DNA from: Fasciola hepatica
Taxonomy: Eukaryota; Platyhelminthes; Trematoda; Plagiorchiida; Fasciolidae
Length of the DNA: 64,000 bases
Direction of reading: 5' to 3'
Assembly: GCA_948099385.1 (NCBI GenBank)
Contig: CANUEZ040000208.1
Location: 372,001-436,000 of the forward strand
In this document: piece by piece, positions 61,601 to 64,000 of the stretch
Position numbering within the stretch: the first letter of the stretch is position 1
How the letters are laid out: each line of letters opens with the position of its first letter
Notes under the pieces: generated by a model
What the model was told of the DNA's origin: nothing
Seen by the model: the letters and a program-made list of their open reading frames with translations, nothing else
Databases searched by the model: none
Made by a program: the position numbers and the translations under genes

Positions 61601-63713
61601 CGACATTTTCGAGGAAGCACACGACCGGTTTGGCGGTTGTTGCCGCTCATCAGCTATGCGTACTCGGCACTCCTATGCCCACTCGTCTTCCGACTTGTAC
61701 ACTCCGATGATCTTCTATAATCAATAGGATCTAATTTGAATCGTCTCGAGTGTGGATGGATACTGTTGATTGAAGAGGCGACAAATGAATGAGAATTGTC
61801 ATTTCTCGTAGTTATTCGTGTCTGGGTCACTGCTAACCCAACGAACAACGAGTTTGCATTTGCAAGCGCTCATCTCATATTCATAGTCAGTAAGTAGTAT
61901 GTGAACGTGTGTGTGGACGACATTTTCGAGGAAGCACACGACCGGTTTGGCGGTTGTTGCCGCTCATCAGCTATGCGTACTCGGTACTCCTATGCCCACT
62001 CGTCTTCTGACTTGTACACTCCGATGATCTTCTATAATCACTAGGATCTAATTTGAATCGTCTCGATTGTGAATGGATACTGTTGATTGAAGAGGCGACA
62101 AATGAATGAGAATTGTCATTTCTCGTAGTTATTCGTGTCTGGGTCACTGCTAACCCAACGAACAACGAGTTTGCATTTGCAAGCGCTCATCTCATATTCA
62201 TAGTCAGTAAGTAGTATGTGAACGTGTGTGTGGACGACATTTTCGAGGAAGCACACGACCGGTTTGGCGGTTGTTGCCGCTCATCAGCTATGCGTACTCG
62301 GTACTCCTATGCCCACTAGTCTTCTGACTTGTACACTCCGATGATCTTCTATAATCACTAGGATCTAATTTGAATCGTCTCGAGTGTGGATGGATACTGT
62401 TGATTGAAGAGGCGACAAATGAATGAGAATTGTCATTTCTCGTAGTTATTCGTGTTTGGGTCACTGCTAACCCAACGAACAACGAGTTTGCATTTGCAAG
62501 CGCTCATCTCATATTCATAGTCAGTAAGTAGTATGTGAACGTGTGTGTGGACGACATTTTCGAGGAAGCACACGACCGGTTTGGCGGTTGTTGCCGCTCA
62601 TCAGCTATGCGTACTCGGTACTCCTATGCCCACTCGTCTTCTGACTTGTACACTCCGATGATCTTCTATAATCACTAGGATCTAATTTGAATCGTCTCGA
62701 TTGTGAATGGCCACTGTTGATTGAAGAGGCGACAAATGAATGAGAATTGTCATTTCCCGTAGTTATTCGTGTCTGGGTCACTGCTAACCCAACGAACAAC
62801 GAGTTTGCATTTGCAAGCGCTCATCTCATATTCATAGTCAGTAAGTAGTATGTGAACGTGTGTGTGGACGACATTTTCGAGGAAGCACACGACCGGTTTG
62901 GCGGTTGTTGCCGCTCATCAGCTATGCGTACTCGGTACTCCTATGCCCACTCGTCTTCTGACTTGTACACTCCGATGATCTTCTATAATCACTGGGATCT
63001 AATTTGAATCGTCTCGATTGTGAATGGATACTGTTGATTGAAGAGGCGACAAATGAATGAGAATTGTCATTTCTCGTAGTTATTCGTGTCTGGGTCACTG
63101 CTAACCCAACGAACAACGAGTTTGCATTTGCAAGCGCTCATCTCATATTCATAGTCAGTAAGTAGTATGTGAACGTGTGTGTGGACGACATTTTCGAGGA
63201 AGCACACGACCGGTTTGGCGGTTGTTGCCGCTCATCAGCTATGCGTACTCGGTACTCCTATGCCCACTCGTCTTCTGACTTGTACACTCCGATGATCTTC
63301 TATAATCACTAGGATCTAATTTGAATCGTCTCGAGTGTGGATGGCCACTGTTGATTGAAGTGGCGACAAATGAATGAGAATTGTCATTTCTCGTAGTTAT
63401 TCGTGTCTGGGTCACTGCTAACCCAACGAACAACGAGTTTGCATTTGCAAGCGCTCATCTCATATTCATAGTCAGTAAGTAGTATGTGAACGTGTGTGTG
63501 GACGACATTTTCGAGGAAGCACACGACCGGTTTGGTGGTTGTTGCCGCTCATCAGCTATGCGTACTCGGCACTCCTATGCCCACTCGTCTTCCGACTTGT
63601 ACACTCCGATGATCTTCTATAATCACTAGGATCTAATTTGAATCGTCTCGAGTGTGGATGGATACTGTTGATTGAAGTGGCGACAAATGAATGAGAATTG
63701 TCATTTCTCGTAG

Positions 63714-64000
63714 TTATTCGTGTCTGGGTCACTGCTAACCCAACGAACAACGAGTTTGCATTTGCAAGCGCTCATCTCATATTCATAGTCAGTAAGTAGT
63801 ATGTGAACGTGTGTGTGGACGACATTTTCGAGGAAGCACACGACCGGTTTGGCGGTTGTTGCCGCTCATCAGCTATGCGTACTCGGTACTCCTATGCCCA
63901 CTCGTCTTCTGACTTGTACACTCCGATGATCTTCTACAATCACTAGGATCTAATTTGAATCGTCTCGATTGTGAATGGATACTGTTGATTGAAGTGGCGA
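63714..64000. repeat. M202: partial monomer at the window end (287 of 317 bp)
   Basis: Continues in phase to position 286-287 of the unit with ctacaatcac, attgtgaa and gtgg states. It is cut by the window limit, not by a junction with other DNA. Confidence 0.95.

Larger units (their letters stand above)
1..64000. repeat. Satellite DNA array, 317-bp monomer, about 202 copies
   Basis: The same 317-bp unit repeats head to tail from the first to the last base. Phase was followed with the ttattcg boundary and with the ctatgcgtactcgg block at monomer positions 160-173. Complete monomers start at 1, 318, 635 and so on, and M202 starts at 63,714. Net drift is -4 bases, fully explained by thirteen small indels. 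There is no insertion of foreign DNA and no orientation switch. Long homogeneous arrays of this kind are known from centromeric and pericentromeric heterochromatin of eukaryotes, and that location is an inference here. The family is not one I recognise. No gene lies in the window. Confidence 0.98.
53253..64000. repeat. Region 6: monomers M169-M202 with local dimer and trimer duplications
   Basis: Markers limited to or concentrated in this part are gtctctagtgtgg (or gtccctag), cactgggatc, tcggcactcc, tcttccgac and cgagaaatgaacg. The ttatgttcaa type reappears here after being scarce between 46 and 53 kb. The window ends within M202, so the array continues to the right. Confidence 0.7.

Noticed and set aside
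1..64000. CRISPR-like alternation of constant and variable segments
   Set aside because: The constant part is about 207 bp and the variable part about 110 bp with only a few recurring alleles. This is far from CRISPR repeat and spacer sizes, and no cas genes are present. It is a satellite with a two-domain monomer.

Overview
The whole 64-kb window is one uninterrupted head-to-tail satellite DNA array. The unit is 317 bp. Starting from the ttattcg phase at base 1, there are 201 complete monomers (called M1 to M201 here) plus the first 287 bp of M202. Every monomer has the same orientation. The phase drifts by only 4 bases over 64 kb, and each drift step can be traced to a specific small indel. 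I see no protein-coding gene, RNA gene, transposon, inversion, CRISPR array or unique sequence. The many short open frames are repeat by-products: they use TTG or GTG starts, 317 is not a multiple of 3, and about 40 of 201 copies break the minus-strand frame.

Organism: an array this long and regular is typical of eukaryotic centromeric, pericentromeric or subtelomeric heterochromatin. I do not recognise the family. The monomer is about 44.5% GC with 19 CpG sites against about 16 expected, so CpG is not depleted. This fits a genome with little germline CpG methylation (many insects, nematodes and other invertebrates) better than a vertebrate, but it is not diagnostic.

Monomer architecture: two domains. 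A nearly invariant part (positions about 1-175 and 286-317) carries rare scattered substitutions. A variable part (about 176-285, most strongly 217-284) holds almost all sequence diversity as a few linked haplotypes that have been reshuffled among monomers. Main states: ctataatcac or ttatgttcaa at 221-230; T or G at 256 with A or G at 261; AT or CC at 266-267; gagg, gtgg or gtgt at 281-284.

Layout: 1-8,558 is the most heterogeneous part, with rare diverged variable domains. 8,559-21,872 is rich in the ttatgttcaa type and contains nearly identical multi-monomer segments spaced 7 or 8 units apart. 21,873-32,332 holds 7- to 9-monomer higher-order units. 32,333-43,423 settles into a 5-monomer unit of about 1,585 bp, marked by a GGATCC in every fifth monomer from 33.5 to 41.4 kb. 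43,424-53,252 is dominated by gtgg and CC266 variants and includes an abnormal cluster of indels at 48.05-49.86 kb. 53,253-64,000 has local 2- and 3-monomer duplications. The overall picture is ongoing unequal exchange and gene conversion acting over short distances, producing regional subfamilies inside one array.
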